Shown one piece after another: positions 36,582 through 44,251 of a stretch of DNA of 49,478 nucleotides. A program made the position numbers and the translations under genes. Source of the stretch: Streptosporangiaceae bacterium (lineage in GTDB: Bacteria; Actinomycetota; Actinomycetes; Streptosporangiales; Streptosporangiaceae); contig JAOPYK010000203.1 in NCBI GenBank assembly GCA_025964695.1, positions 1 through 49,478 of the forward strand. The letters run 5' to 3'. Below the pieces are notes generated by a model that ran no database searches, was not told the origin of the DNA, and saw only the letters and a list, made by a program, of their open reading frames with translations. Within the stretch, counting starts at the first letter, position 1. Each line of letters begins with the position of its first letter.

Positions 36582-37136
36582 ATGGCTACCGATCTTCAAG
36601 GCCGCACCATCGCTTTCCTCGTCGCCCCCGAGGGCGTCGAGCAGGTCGAACTCACCGAGCCGTGGCACGCGGTCGAGCAGGCGGGCGGTCAGCCCCGGCT
36701 GGTCTCCACCCAGTCCGGCCGGATCCAGGCCTTCAACCACCTGACGGCCGCGGACACCTTCTCGGTCGACACCACGGTCGACGTATCGGCACCGGGGGAG
36801 TTCCACGCCCTCGTGCTGCCCGGCGGCGTGGCCAACCCGGACTACCTGCGCATGCAGCCGAGGGCCGTCGCCTTCGCCAGGGGCTTCTTCGAGGCGGCCA
36901 AGCCGGTCGCCGCGATCTGCCACGCTCCGTGGACGCTGATCGAGGCGGACGTCGTCCGGGGTCGCACCCTGACCTCCTGGCCGAGCCTGCGCACGGACCT
37001 GCGCAACGCCGGTGCCACGTGGGTCGACGAGGAGGTCCAGATCTGCACGTCGGGTCCGAACACTCTGGTCACCAGCCGCAAGCCCGACGATCTCAAGGCC
37101 TTCTGTCAGGCGGCCCTGGAGATCTTCCGGAACTGA
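36582..37136 (+). CDS. DJ-1/PfpI-family protein (type 1 glutamine amidotransferase-like)
   Basis: A 184-residue protein of the PfpI/YhbO/YraA subgroup: GRTIAFLVAPEGVEQVELTEP at the N-terminus, LVLPGGVANPDYLR for the oxyanion region, and the nucleophile elbow AAICHAPW, whose Cys sits at about residue 107 followed by His. Members have been described as general-stress proteins, proteases or glyoxalase/deglycase enzymes, and their activity is debated. ATG 36582 has AGGAGG ten bases upstream. The divergent AraC gene is its likely regulator. Confidence 0.9.
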   Translation: MATDLQGRTIAFLVAPEGVEQVELTEPWHAVEQAGGQPRLVSTQSGRIQAFNHLTAADTFSVDTTVDVSAPGEFHALVLPGGVANPDYLRMQPRAVAFARGFFEAAKPVAAICHAPWTLIEADVVRGRTLTSWPSLRTDLRNAGATWVDEEVQICTSGPNTLVTSRKPDDLKAFCQAALEIFRN

Positions 37137-37141
37137 GACAG

Positions 37142-37170
37142 GGTGGTCTAGACCATTGATCTAGACCACT
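37142..37170. promoter_or_regulatory. Two DasR-like (dre) operators upstream of pyk
   Basis: TGGTCTAGACCA (37144-37155) is the perfect 12-bp core of the DasR-responsive element known from Streptomyces; TGATCTAGACCA (37157-37168) is a second copy with one change, 13 bp away. They lie about 75-97 bp before the pyk start. DasR is a GntR-family repressor released by glucosamine-6-phosphate. No DasR gene is in the window. Confidence 0.7.
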
Positions 37171-37208
37171 GGGTGAACCCTCGGTGACACTGCGCTGCAC
37201 GAATACCC

Positions 37209-37233
37209 TTACCGGCCGGTAATTACCTAGGGT
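37209..37233 (+). promoter_or_regulatory. pyk leaderless promoter with palindrome
   Basis: A -10 TAGGGT (37228-37233) is followed by TGGCGCT (7 nt) and GTG 37241. A perfect 14-bp palindrome TTACCGGCCGGTAA (37209-37222) sits where a -35 would be and may be an operator. Confidence 0.5.
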
Positions 37234-37240
37234 TGGCGCT

Positions 37241-38677
37241 GTGAGTCGTCGAGCGAAAATCGTCAGCACCCTCGGTCCCGCCTGTTCCAGCCGCGACCAG
37301 ATCCGCGCCCTCGTGGAGGCCGGCATCGACATCGCCCGGCTGAACATGAGCCACGGGTCGCACGCCCAGCACGAGGAGGCCTACGGATACCTCCGCGAGG
37401 CCTCCGCCGCGACCGGACGTGGCATCGGCATCCTGGCGGACCTGCAGGGCCCCAAGATCCGCATTGGCCGCTTCCCGGACGGCCCGGTACGCCTCACCCT
37501 CGGCGACGAGTTCACCATCACCACCGAAGACGTCCCCGGGAGCCGCAAGGAGGTGTCGACCACCTACCAGGGGCTCCCCGGGGACGTCAGCGCGGGGGAC
37601 TCCGTGCTCATCGACGACGGCCGCGTCGTCCTCGAGGTGCTCTCCGTCGAAGGGCAGCGCGTCAACACCCGCGTGATCATCGGCGGCATGGTCTCCGACA
37701 ACAAGGGCCTCAACCTGCCCGGCGTCGCCGTCAGCGTCCCCGCTCTCACCGAGAAGGACCAGGAGGACCTCCGCTGGTCGCTCCGGCTGGGCGTCGACCT
37801 GGTCGCCCTGTCCTTCGTGCGCAGCCCCGAGGACGCCGAGGCCTGTTACCAGATCATGGACGAGGAGGGCGTGCGCGTCCCCCTCATCGCCAAGATCGAG
37901 AAGCCGCAGGCCGTGGACGCGCTCCCCGAGATCGTGGCGGCCTTCGACGGCATCATGGTCGCCCGTGGCGACCTCGGCGTGGAACTCCCGCTGGAGCAGG
38001 TCCCGATCGTGCAGAAGCGTGCCATCCAGCTCGCCCGCGAGAAGGCCCGCCCGGTCATCGTGGCCACCCAGATGCTCGAGTCGATGATCTCCGCGCCCAG
38101 GCCTACCCGGGCCGAGGCTTCCGACGTCGCCAACGCCGTGTTCGAAGGCGCCGACGCCGTGATGCTCTCCGGCGAGACCAGCGTCGGGCAGTACCCGATC
38201 GAGTCCGTCCAGGTCATGAGCCGCATCGTCACCACCGCCGAGGAGGTCACCCTGCGGGCCTCCGCGTCGCTCACCCGGGTGCCGGAGACGGTCGGCGGGG
38301 CCATCGCGCGCGCAGCCGCCGAGGTCGGCGCCATCGTCGGGGCCAAGGCCCTGGTGGCCTTCACCATGTCGGGGGAGACGGCGAGGCGGCTGTCGCGCTA
38401 CCGTTCGCCCATCCCGCTACTGGCCTTCACCGCAGTCGAGGCCACCCGGTCACAGCTGTCGCTGGTGTGGGGTGTGGAGACGTTCACCGTGCCGCACGTC
38501 AACCACACCGACGAGATGGTCCGCCAGGTCGAGCAGTCGCTGCTGGAGATCGGCCGCTGCCAGAAGGGCGACAAGGTCGTCATCGTGGCCGGCTCACCCC
38601 CCGGAACCCCGGGCTCCACCAATGCCCTGCGCGTGCACCGCATCGGTGACGCCATCGCCAACGCCATGCGTTCCTGA
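37241..38677 (+). CDS. pyk: Pyruvate kinase
   Basis: A 478-residue glycolytic enzyme that converts phosphoenolpyruvate and ADP to pyruvate and ATP. Conserved segments: RRAKIVSTLGPACSS at the start, RLNMSHGSH, ADLQGPKIRIG, the catalytic lysine motif LIAKIEKPQAVD, MVARGDLGVELP, and the ATQMLESM loop. The C-terminal regulatory domain is full length, ending LRVHRIGDAIANAM. GTG 37241 is seven bases after its -10, so the mRNA is leaderless. The dre sites upstream suggest control by amino-sugar supply. Confidence 0.97.
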   Translation: MSRRAKIVSTLGPACSSRDQIRALVEAGIDIARLNMSHGSHAQHEEAYGYLREASAATGRGIGILADLQGPKIRIGRFPDGPVRLTLGDEFTITTEDVPGSRKEVSTTYQGLPGDVSAGDSVLIDDGRVVLEVLSVEGQRVNTRVIIGGMVSDNKGLNLPGVAVSVPALTEKDQEDLRWSLRLGVDLVALSFVRSPEDAEACYQIMDEEGVRVPLIAKIEKPQAVDALPEIVAAFDGIMVARGDLGVELPLEQVPIVQKRAIQLAREKARPVIVATQMLESMISAPRPTRAEASDVANAVFEGADAVMLSGETSVGQYPIESVQVMSRIVTTAEEVTLRASASLTRVPETVGGAIARAAAEVGAIVGAKALVAFTMSGETARRLSRYRSPIPLLAFTAVEATRSQLSLVWGVETFTVPHVNHTDEMVRQVEQSLLEIGRCQKGDKVVIVAGSPPGTPGSTNALRVHRIGDAIANAMRS

Positions 38678-38696
38678 CCCCGCGCCGACCGGTCTC

Positions 38697-38711
38697 GCCG
38701 AACATTTCGGC
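38697..38711 (+). terminator. Small hairpin after pyk
   Basis: GCCGAA and TTCGGC with a 3-nt loop, 20 bp past the stop, no T-run. Confidence 0.3.
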
Positions 38712-38815
38712 CTAGCCCCCGCAGCCGTACGGCCTCGTACTGCCGCCGTGCGGCCGGGTGTTGCGGGCCCGCGGTGGCCACCCTTCGGCCGGGGTGTGAG
38801 GGCCCGGTGCTGCCC

Positions 38816-38965
38816 GTGCGGGCCCGTACGGACGTCCTAGTGCCGCTGTGCGGGCCCGTATGGACGTCGCAATGCCGTCGTGCGGACTTAACAGTGCCGC
38901 CGTGCGGGCCCGTAGGACCTCCTAGTGCGCCGTGCGGGCCCGCACGGCAGCATGCCGGTCGGTCG
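38816..38965 (+). repeat. Degenerate tandem repeats in the pyk-tRNA gap
   Basis: The 417-base gap between pyk and the tRNA (38678-39094) has no convincing gene. It holds five imperfect units beginning GTGCGG at 38816, 38848, 38880, 38902 and 38932; the fullest reads GTGCGGGCCCGTA then GGACGTCCTAGTGCCGC. Periods are 32, 32, 22 and 30 bp, and weaker related sequence (GTGCGGCC, TTGCGGGCCCGC) starts near 38747. Each unit carries the CGGGCCCG palindrome, so the RNA would form a row of hairpins. It is too irregular for CRISPR. Confidence 0.7.
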
Positions 38966-39055
38966 CCTCGTCACTCACACCGACTGCGTGCCGATGATGT
39001 TCTTCCATGCCCCTCCCGCCGGGTCATGGGGGGGTGGTTGCGGGGGTTCTGAATG

Positions 39056-39082
39056 AGGAAACCGCCGCACGCTGGCGGCGGT
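39056..39082 (-). terminator. Terminator of the tRNA gene
   Basis: An 8-bp stem (ACCGCCGC with GCGGCGGT, 6-nt loop) is followed on the minus strand by TTTCC, 13 bases past the tRNA 3' end. Confidence 0.7.
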
Positions 39083-39094
39083 GGGTGCTAGTTG

Positions 39095-39167
39095 TGCCCT
39101 GAGTGGGATTCGAACCCACACTTGATGCGTTTTGAGTGCATTGTCTCTGCCGTTGGACTATCAGGGC
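39095..39167 (-). tRNA. tRNA with anticodon CAA (nominal Leu) and short variable loop
   Basis: The 73-nt minus-strand gene folds as a class I tRNA: 7-bp acceptor stem (GCCCTGA with TCAGGGC), T8, A14, G17-G18, anticodon stem ATGCA/CGCAT with one A-C mismatch next to the loop, loop CTCAAAA (anticodon CAA), 5-nt variable loop, TTCGAAT T-loop and A73. CCA is not encoded. CAA reads UUG (Leu), but ordinary tRNA(Leu) is class II with a long variable arm, which this lacks. It is called tRNA(Leu) only from the anticodon; aminoacylation identity is uncertain. Confidence 0.85.
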
Positions 39168-39255
39168 TTATAGGGTGGCGTGTAGAGCCATGTCCGAATG
39201 GGAGCAGCCATGGGTTGGTACCGCCCTGGACGACAACCAGCGTACCGGCTCCAGG

Positions 39256-39261
39256 TAGTCT
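39256..39261 (+). promoter_or_regulatory. -10 box of a leaderless promoter (pdtaR)
   Basis: TAGTCT followed by CATGCGC (7 nt) and GTG 39269. This spacing favours the GTG over the ATG at 39263. Confidence 0.5.
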
Positions 39262-39268
39262 CATGCGC

Positions 39269-39871
39269 GTGACTGAGAGCCCCAGACGAGTTGTGATCGC
39301 TGAAGATGAGGCCTTGATCCGCCTGGACCTCAAGGAGATGCTCGAGGAGGAGGGCTACCAGGTCGTCGGCGAGGCCGGCGACGGCGAGTCCGCCGTCAAG
39401 CTGGCCGCTGAGTTGCGCCCGGACCTGGTGATCCTTGATGTGAAGATGCCGATTCTGGACGGCATCTCCGCCGCGGAGCAGATCACGGCGGACCGGATCG
39501 CGCCTGTGATCATCCTCACTGCCTTCTCCCAGCGGGAGCTCGTCGCCCGGGCCAGCGCTGCGGGTGCGATGGCCTACCTCGTGAAACCGTTCACTAAAGC
39601 GGATCTGGTGCCCTCCATCGAGATGGCGGCCAGCAGGTACGAGGAGATGAAGGCGCTCGAGGCCGAAGTCGGCACGCTCCAGGAACGGCTGGACACTCGC
39701 AAGATCGTTGATCGGGCCAAGGGAGCGCTGCAGGCCGCTCATGGCTGGACCGAGGCCGAGGCCTTCCGCTGGATCCAGAAAACCTCAATGGACCGCCGGC
39801 TGACCATGCGCAAGGTCGCCGAGGCCGTCCTGACCGGGGGACTTCTGGACGATTCGGAAAAAACGGATTAG
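39269..39871 (+). CDS. pdtaR: Response regulator with ANTAR RNA-binding domain
   Basis: A 200-residue protein: receiver (about 6-122) with acidic AEDE, phospho-acceptor in LVILDVKMPILDG, Thr in ILTAFSQ and Lys in VKPF, all intact; then a short coiled linker and an ANTAR domain (about 135-195; RKIVDRAKGALQAAHGWTEAEAFRWIQ), which binds tandem RNA hairpins and prevents termination. It is the ortholog of PdtaR of mycobacteria, whose kinase PdtaS is encoded elsewhere. Its position next to pyk, the CAA tRNA and polA is conserved in actinobacteria to my knowledge. A strong terminator follows. Confidence 0.93.
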   Translation: MTESPRRVVIAEDEALIRLDLKEMLEEEGYQVVGEAGDGESAVKLAAELRPDLVILDVKMPILDGISAAEQITADRIAPVIILTAFSQRELVARASAAGAMAYLVKPFTKADLVPSIEMAASRYEEMKALEAEVGTLQERLDTRKIVDRAKGALQAAHGWTEAEAFRWIQKTSMDRRLTMRKVAEAVLTGGLLDDSEKTD

Positions 39872-39879
39872 CCTACCCA

Positions 39880-39907
39880 TGTTCCGGTCGATCCGGAACA
39901 GCTTTTT
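39880..39907 (+). terminator. Intrinsic terminator after pdtaR
   Basis: TGTTCCGG (39880-39887) pairs with CCGGAACA (39893-39900), 5-nt loop, followed by GC and TTTTT. Confidence 0.85.
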
Positions 39908-40121
39908 GTAACGTCCATGCTAACCGTCAAGTTCCTGACCTGTTTAGGCACGGGCAAGTAACGAAGCAGTAACCCTTCCGCCTTGCCCTGCTGATCTCTC
40001 CCTGCTTCTGGGTGTACTACGGACTTCGTCCCCAGGTGACAGTCCTCGTCCAAGAGCCCACCACCTGGGGCCACACCCGTACCCGATCCCTTCCGGGATC
40101 CGGACTGAAAGGTTGGCGGCC

Positions 40122-41282
40122 TTGCGGCGCAACATGTTCAAGATCACCAGCGCTGTGGCGCTGAGTGCAGCGCTCGCGCTGAGTGGCTGCGGTAAGTCTT
40201 CTTCCTCGGGCAGCGGCGAGCTCAAAATCGGCTTCATGGGCGACCTGAGTGGTCCGGACTCCGCAATCGTCATTCCGCCGAAGACCGGCGCGCAGCTCGC
40301 GATCGATCAGTACAACAAGACGAACCCGAAGCAGAAGATCAAGCTCGTGCCCTACGACACGCAGGGCAAGGAGAACCAGGCGGCGGCCCTCGCGCCCAAG
40401 GCGATCAAGACCGACAAGATCGTGGCGATGATCGGCCCGGCCTTCTCCGGCGAGTCCAAGGCGGCGGACGGGATCCTCGAGAAGGGCAAGATCCCGAACC
40501 TGACCCCCTCGGCCACCAACCCGAGCCTCTCCGGGAACGGCTGGAAGTACTGGCACCGCATGGTCGCCACGGACTCGGCCCAGGGCGCGGGCATCGTCGA
40601 CTTCATGGTCAAGGCCAAGACGCCGAAGAAGGCGTACGTCATCAACGGCAAGAAGGCCTACAGCGTCGGCATCGGTGACTCCGCGCTGGCGACCTTCAAG
40701 GCCAAGGGCATCAACGTCCAGCGCGACCAGATCGACGAGACCGCCTCGGACTACTCCTCGACCGTGACCAAGGTCAAGGCGTTCGCTCCCGACGTCATCT
40801 TCTACGGCGGCTACTACTCCGAGGGCGGCAAGCTGCTCAAGCAGCTCCGTGACCAGGGTGTCAAGGCGCTGTGGGCCTCCGGCGACGGCGCGCTCGACGC
40901 GCAGCTCATCCAGGGCGCGGGTGCGCAGCAGGCCGAGGGCGCCATCCTCGGCTGCCCGTGCTTCATCCCCTTCGGGCAGCAGACGGACCCGACGCTGATC
41001 AAGTTCGTCAGCGACTACAAGGCGCTGTCGGGCAAGGACCCGGTGATCTACGCGACGGAGGGCTACGACGCCGCCACGGCCATCATCGCGGCGATCAAGG
41101 CGGGCAACACCACCGGCGAGAAGATCAACAACTTCCTCAAGACCTACGACACCAAGGGCGTGTCGAAGCAGATCAAGTGGGGTGCCAACGGTGAGCTCGG
41201 CGCCACGACGATCCACATCTACGAGGTGAAGCAGGGGGCGCTGACCTGGCTCGGCACCTCCGACCAGGCGAAGCTGGGCTGA
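40122..41282 (+). CDS. livJ: Branched-chain amino-acid ABC transporter, substrate-binding lipoprotein
   Basis: A 386-residue lipoprotein. RRNMFKITSAVALSAALALSGC is a lipoprotein signal, with the lipid Cys at about residue 23. The mature part is a type I periplasmic-binding fold of the Leu/Ile/Val-binding family: IGFMGDLSGPDS, VAMIGPAFSGESKAADGI, TPSATNPSLS and YATEGYDAATAIIAAI. TTG 40122 is preferred because AAAGG lies nine bases upstream; TTG 40113 abuts it, and ATG 40134 is too far. It heads livJHMGF, separated from livH by a hairpin that probably raises its expression over the permease genes. The ligand is inferred from family; other amides are possible. Confidence 0.93.
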   Translation: MRRNMFKITSAVALSAALALSGCGKSSSSGSGELKIGFMGDLSGPDSAIVIPPKTGAQLAIDQYNKTNPKQKIKLVPYDTQGKENQAAALAPKAIKTDKIVAMIGPAFSGESKAADGILEKGKIPNLTPSATNPSLSGNGWKYWHRMVATDSAQGAGIVDFMVKAKTPKKAYVINGKKAYSVGIGDSALATFKAKGINVQRDQIDETASDYSSTVTKVKAFAPDVIFYGGYYSEGGKLLKQLRDQGVKALWASGDGALDAQLIQGAGAQQAEGAILGCPCFIPFGQQTDPTLIKFVSDYKALSGKDPVIYATEGYDAATAIIAAIKAGNTTGEKINNFLKTYDTKGVSKQIKWGANGELGATTIHIYEVKQGALTWLGTSDQAKLG

Positions 41283-41316
41283 GCCGAGACCAGGAAGTCT
41301 CCACGGTGACAGAGCG

Positions 41317-41346
41317 GGAGCGGGAGTGCTACAGCGCTCCCGCTCC
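41317..41346 (+). promoter_or_regulatory. Intra-operon hairpin between livJ and livH
   Basis: GGAGCGGGAG pairs exactly with CTCCCGCTCC over a 10-nt loop. Such hairpins after binding-protein genes cause partial termination or protect upstream mRNA, so the binding protein exceeds the permease. Confidence 0.7.
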
Positions 41347-41388
41347 TGTTACACCGGCGGCCAACCCGCCCTGTTCTTGAAGGCGATC

Positions 41389-42351
41389 ATGTTCAACGAC
41401 TTCATTAATCAATTCCTACCCTCAACCGTCGGTGGACTCAGTTATGGGGCCATCTATGCACTGGTCGCCCTCGGCTACACGATGGTGTACGGCGTACTGC
41501 GCCTCATCAACTTCGCCCACTCAGAGATCTTCATGATCGGTACATACGCCTCGCTGGGCGTGCTCATGATGATCGGGGTGAAGCATCCCTTCACCGGTAT
41601 AGCGCTGATCGGGGTGCTGGTCCTGCTCCTCGTCGCCGCGATGGCGGCCTCCGGCGGTGCCGCCGTGCTCCTGGAGCTCGTGGCCTATCGCCCGCTCCGG
41701 CGCCGTGGCGCATCCCGGCTGGCCGCGCTGATCTCGGCGATCGGAGCCTCCTTCTTCCTCTCCGAGTTCTTCGCCAAGGTGATCATCCCCCACGTCTTCG
41801 GGCTTGAGGGGCGCAACCAGAACTCGGTGCCCCGCATCGTCAACCGGGACGTGGTCTTCCACATCGGCAACGCCGAGGTGCGCACCGACCAGATCATCAT
41901 CATCATCGCGGCCGTCATCATGATGGTCGCACTCGATCAGATGGTCACCCGTACGAAGATCGGCAGGGGCATCCGGGCCACCGCCCAGGATCCCGAGACC
42001 GCGGTGCTCATGGGTGTCAACATCGACACCATCGTGCGGACGACCTTCCTGCTCGGAGGGGCGATGGCCGGCGTGGCCGCCGTATTGTTCACCATGGAGA
42101 TCGAGAACACCCAGTACAACATCGGCTTCATCCTGGGCATCAAGGCCTTCACCGCCGCCGTGCTCGGCGGGATCGGCAACCTGCGCGGTGCGCTCATCGG
42201 CGGCGTGCTGCTCGGTCTCATCGAGAACTGGGGTGCCATCTTCTGGGGATCGGAGTGGAAGGACGTCATCGCCTTCCTCATCCTGGTGATCGTCCTCATG
42301 TTCCGTCCCACCGGCCTTCTCGGCGAGTCCATCCAGCAGGCGCGCGCATGA
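41389..42351 (+). CDS. livH: Branched-chain amino-acid ABC transporter permease
   Basis: A 320-residue integral membrane protein of the LivH family, with about eight helices. The N-terminus FLPSTVGGLSYGAIYALVALGYTMVYGVLRLINFAHSE (read here in two parts) is the family hallmark, and the cytoplasmic EAA-like loop is RGIRATAQDPETAVLMGVN. ATG 41389 has GAAGG upstream; the in-frame ATG at 41326 lies in the hairpin and is rejected. The stop overlaps livM (ATGA). Confidence 0.95.
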   Translation: MFNDFINQFLPSTVGGLSYGAIYALVALGYTMVYGVLRLINFAHSEIFMIGTYASLGVLMMIGVKHPFTGIALIGVLVLLLVAAMAASGGAAVLLELVAYRPLRRRGASRLAALISAIGASFFLSEFFAKVIIPHVFGLEGRNQNSVPRIVNRDVVFHIGNAEVRTDQIIIIIAAVIMMVALDQMVTRTKIGRGIRATAQDPETAVLMGVNIDTIVRTTFLLGGAMAGVAAVLFTMEIENTQYNIGFILGIKAFTAAVLGGIGNLRGALIGGVLLGLIENWGAIFWGSEWKDVIAFLILVIVLMFRPTGLLGESIQQARA

Positions 42352-43466
42352 ACCTCAAAACAGCGATCGACAAGCCCTCCGCCTCCGTCAACGATCTCCG
42401 CGACCGCTGGGCCGACGCACAGTGGTACGTCCGCTGGCCCGTCTACGTGGTGATCGTCCTCCTGGCCATCTTCGTGCTCCCCCTGGACGGCGTCGCGCAG
42501 TTCATGTCCCCGGACGTCGACTGGGCGAGCATCCTGTTCTACCCCATCGGCGGGTACATCCTGCTGGCGCTCGGGCTCAACATCGTGGTCGGCATGGCGG
42601 GCCTGCTCGACCTGGGTTATGTCGCGTTCTTCGCGATCGGGGCCTACAGCGTCGCCTATCTAGGGCGCATCGAGCACTGGAACTTCTGGCCCGCGGTGCT
42701 GATGGGCGTCCTGCTGTCGGCCTTCGCCGGCATCGTCCTCGGCGCTCCCACGCTGCGGCTGCGCGGTGACTATCTGGCGATCGTCACGCTCGGCTTCGGG
42801 GAGATCGTCCGGATCGTCGCCCTGAACACCGACAAGATCGGCGGGGCCCAGGGCATCGACCAGATCCCCCAGCCGCCCGACTTCCTGGGTCTGACCTTCG
42901 GTCTCGACGCTCTGCCGTACTACTACCTGATGGTCGTGTTCATCATCATCGTGATCATCGTGACCAAGCGGCTGGAGCGCAGCCGGGTGGGACGCGCCTG
43001 GTCGGCGATCCGGGAGGACGAGGACGCGGCCGAACTCATGGGCGTCCCGACCTTCAAGTTCAAGCTGCTGGCGTTCTTCGTCGGCGCGATGGTCGGTGGC
43101 CTCGGCGGGGCCGGCACCATCGGCGGTCAGGGCCCCAGCGCCTATATCCAGCCGCAGAACTTCCCGTTCATCCTCTCCGCGACCATTCTCGTCTGCGTGG
43201 TCTTCGGCGGCTCCGGCAACATCCCCGGGGTCATCCTCGGATCCTTCATCGTGGCCTGGCTGCCGGAGCGGCTCCGCTTCCTCCAGGACTACCGAATCAT
43301 GATCTTCGGTGCGGTCCTGGTCGTCATGATGATCTTCCGGCCCGAGGGCCTTCTGCCGTCGCGAAGACGCAAGGCCGAACTCGCCGAGGGCACCGGAGGA
43401 ATGGGCTCCCTGGGCAGCGAGGTCGCCGGGCCCGCGACCCACGGATCGGCGGAGGTGGCATCGTGA
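42348..43466 (+). CDS. livM: Branched-chain amino-acid ABC transporter permease
   Basis: A 372-residue LivM-type permease. After an unusual 30-residue cytoplasmic N-terminus come about nine helices with LALGLNIVVGMAGLLDLGYVAFFAIGAYS (a LivM signature), LRLRGDYLAIVTLGFGEIVR, and the ATPase-contact loop GRAWSAIREDEDAAELMGV. The C-terminal tail (about 345-372) is cytoplasmic and Gly-rich. It overlaps livH and livG by 4 bp on either side, so the permeases and first ATPase are strictly co-translated. Confidence 0.95.
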   Translation: MNLKTAIDKPSASVNDLRDRWADAQWYVRWPVYVVIVLLAIFVLPLDGVAQFMSPDVDWASILFYPIGGYILLALGLNIVVGMAGLLDLGYVAFFAIGAYSVAYLGRIEHWNFWPAVLMGVLLSAFAGIVLGAPTLRLRGDYLAIVTLGFGEIVRIVALNTDKIGGAQGIDQIPQPPDFLGLTFGLDALPYYYLMVVFIIIVIIVTKRLERSRVGRAWSAIREDEDAAELMGVPTFKFKLLAFFVGAMVGGLGGAGTIGGQGPSAYIQPQNFPFILSATILVCVVFGGSGNIPGVILGSFIVAWLPERLRFLQDYRIMIFGAVLVVMMIFRPEGLLPSRRRKAELAEGTGGMGSLGSEVAGPATHGSAEVAS

Positions 43467-44251
43467 CGCAGCAGGACCCCACATCGATGCTGGAGCTGCG
43501 TCAGGTGGTGATGCGCTTCGGCGGCGTCACCGCCCTGCACGGCGTGGACCTCGCCATCCGGAAGGGCGAGATCTTCGCGCTCATCGGCCCCAACGGAGCG
43601 GGGAAGACGACGGTGTTCAACGTGACCACCGGCGTCTACAAGCCGACCGAGGGCTCCGTCCATTTCGACGGACAGCAGATCAGCGGGATGAAGCGCCACA
43701 AGGTGACTAAGCGTGGCGTCGCCCGTACGTTCCAGAACATCCGGTTGTTCCACAACATGTCGACGCTGGAGAACGTCATGGTGGGCGCGGACGCCCACCA
43801 CAAGACGGGCGCGATCGGCGCCATCCTCGGGCTGCCGTGGCATCGTCAGGAGGAGCGGCAGGGCCGAGAGGCGGCCCTGGAGCTGCTGGAGTTCGTCGGG
43901 GTCGCGCACCGTGCGGAGGAGACCGCCAAGAACCTCCCGTACGGTGACCAGCGGCGGCTGGAGATCGCGCGGGCGCTGGCCACCGAGCCGAAGCTGCTGC
44001 TGCTCGACGAGCCCGCGGCGGGCATGAACCCGGCGGAGAAGATCGGTCTCCAGGAGCTCATCCGCAAGATCCGGGACTCGGGTCGCACGGTCCTGCTCAT
44101 CGAACACGACATGGGACTGGTCATGGACATCAGCGATCGGATCGCCGTACTGGACTTCGGCGAGAAGATCGCGGAAGGCCTTCCACGGGAGGTTCAGAGC
44201 AACCCGAAGGTCATCGAGGCGTATCTGGGGGCACCGGCCGATGCTTCTTGA
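43463..44251 (+). CDS. livG: Branched-chain amino-acid ABC transporter ATPase
   Basis: A 262-residue ATPase. Walker A GPNGAGKTT (about residues 39-47), the LivG-specific RTFQNIRLFHNMSTLENV, a signature region of NLPYGDQRRLEIARAL (the family's variant of LSGGQ), Walker B LLLLDEPAAGMNP and H-loop His in LIEHDM. GTG 43463 lies in the GTGA overlap with livM. The stop is 11 bp inside livF. Confidence 0.95.
   Translation: MTQQDPTSMLELRQVVMRFGGVTALHGVDLAIRKGEIFALIGPNGAGKTTVFNVTTGVYKPTEGSVHFDGQQISGMKRHKVTKRGVARTFQNIRLFHNMSTLENVMVGADAHHKTGAIGAILGLPWHRQEERQGREAALELLEFVGVAHRAEETAKNLPYGDQRRLEIARALATEPKLLLLDEPAAGMNPAEKIGLQELIRKIRDSGRTVLLIEHDMGLVMDISDRIAVLDFGEKIAEGLPREVQSNPKVIEAYLGAPADAS

Noticed and set aside
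38747-38965. CRISPR array
   Set aside because: Units are imperfect, periods vary from 22 to 32 bp, and there are no constant repeats with unique spacers; no cas genes are present.
38774-39052. 92-codon frame in the pyk-tRNA gap
   Set aside because: It translates the tandem repeats, has no ribosome-binding site and shows no protein-like composition.
39095-39167. Integration site (attB) at the tRNA
   Set aside because: tRNA 3' ends are common integration sites, but no integrase or duplicated tRNA end was found in the neighbouring repeats.
40113-40121. TTG 40113 as the livJ start
   Set aside because: The AAAGG ribosome-binding site ends directly at this codon; TTG 40122 has proper spacing.
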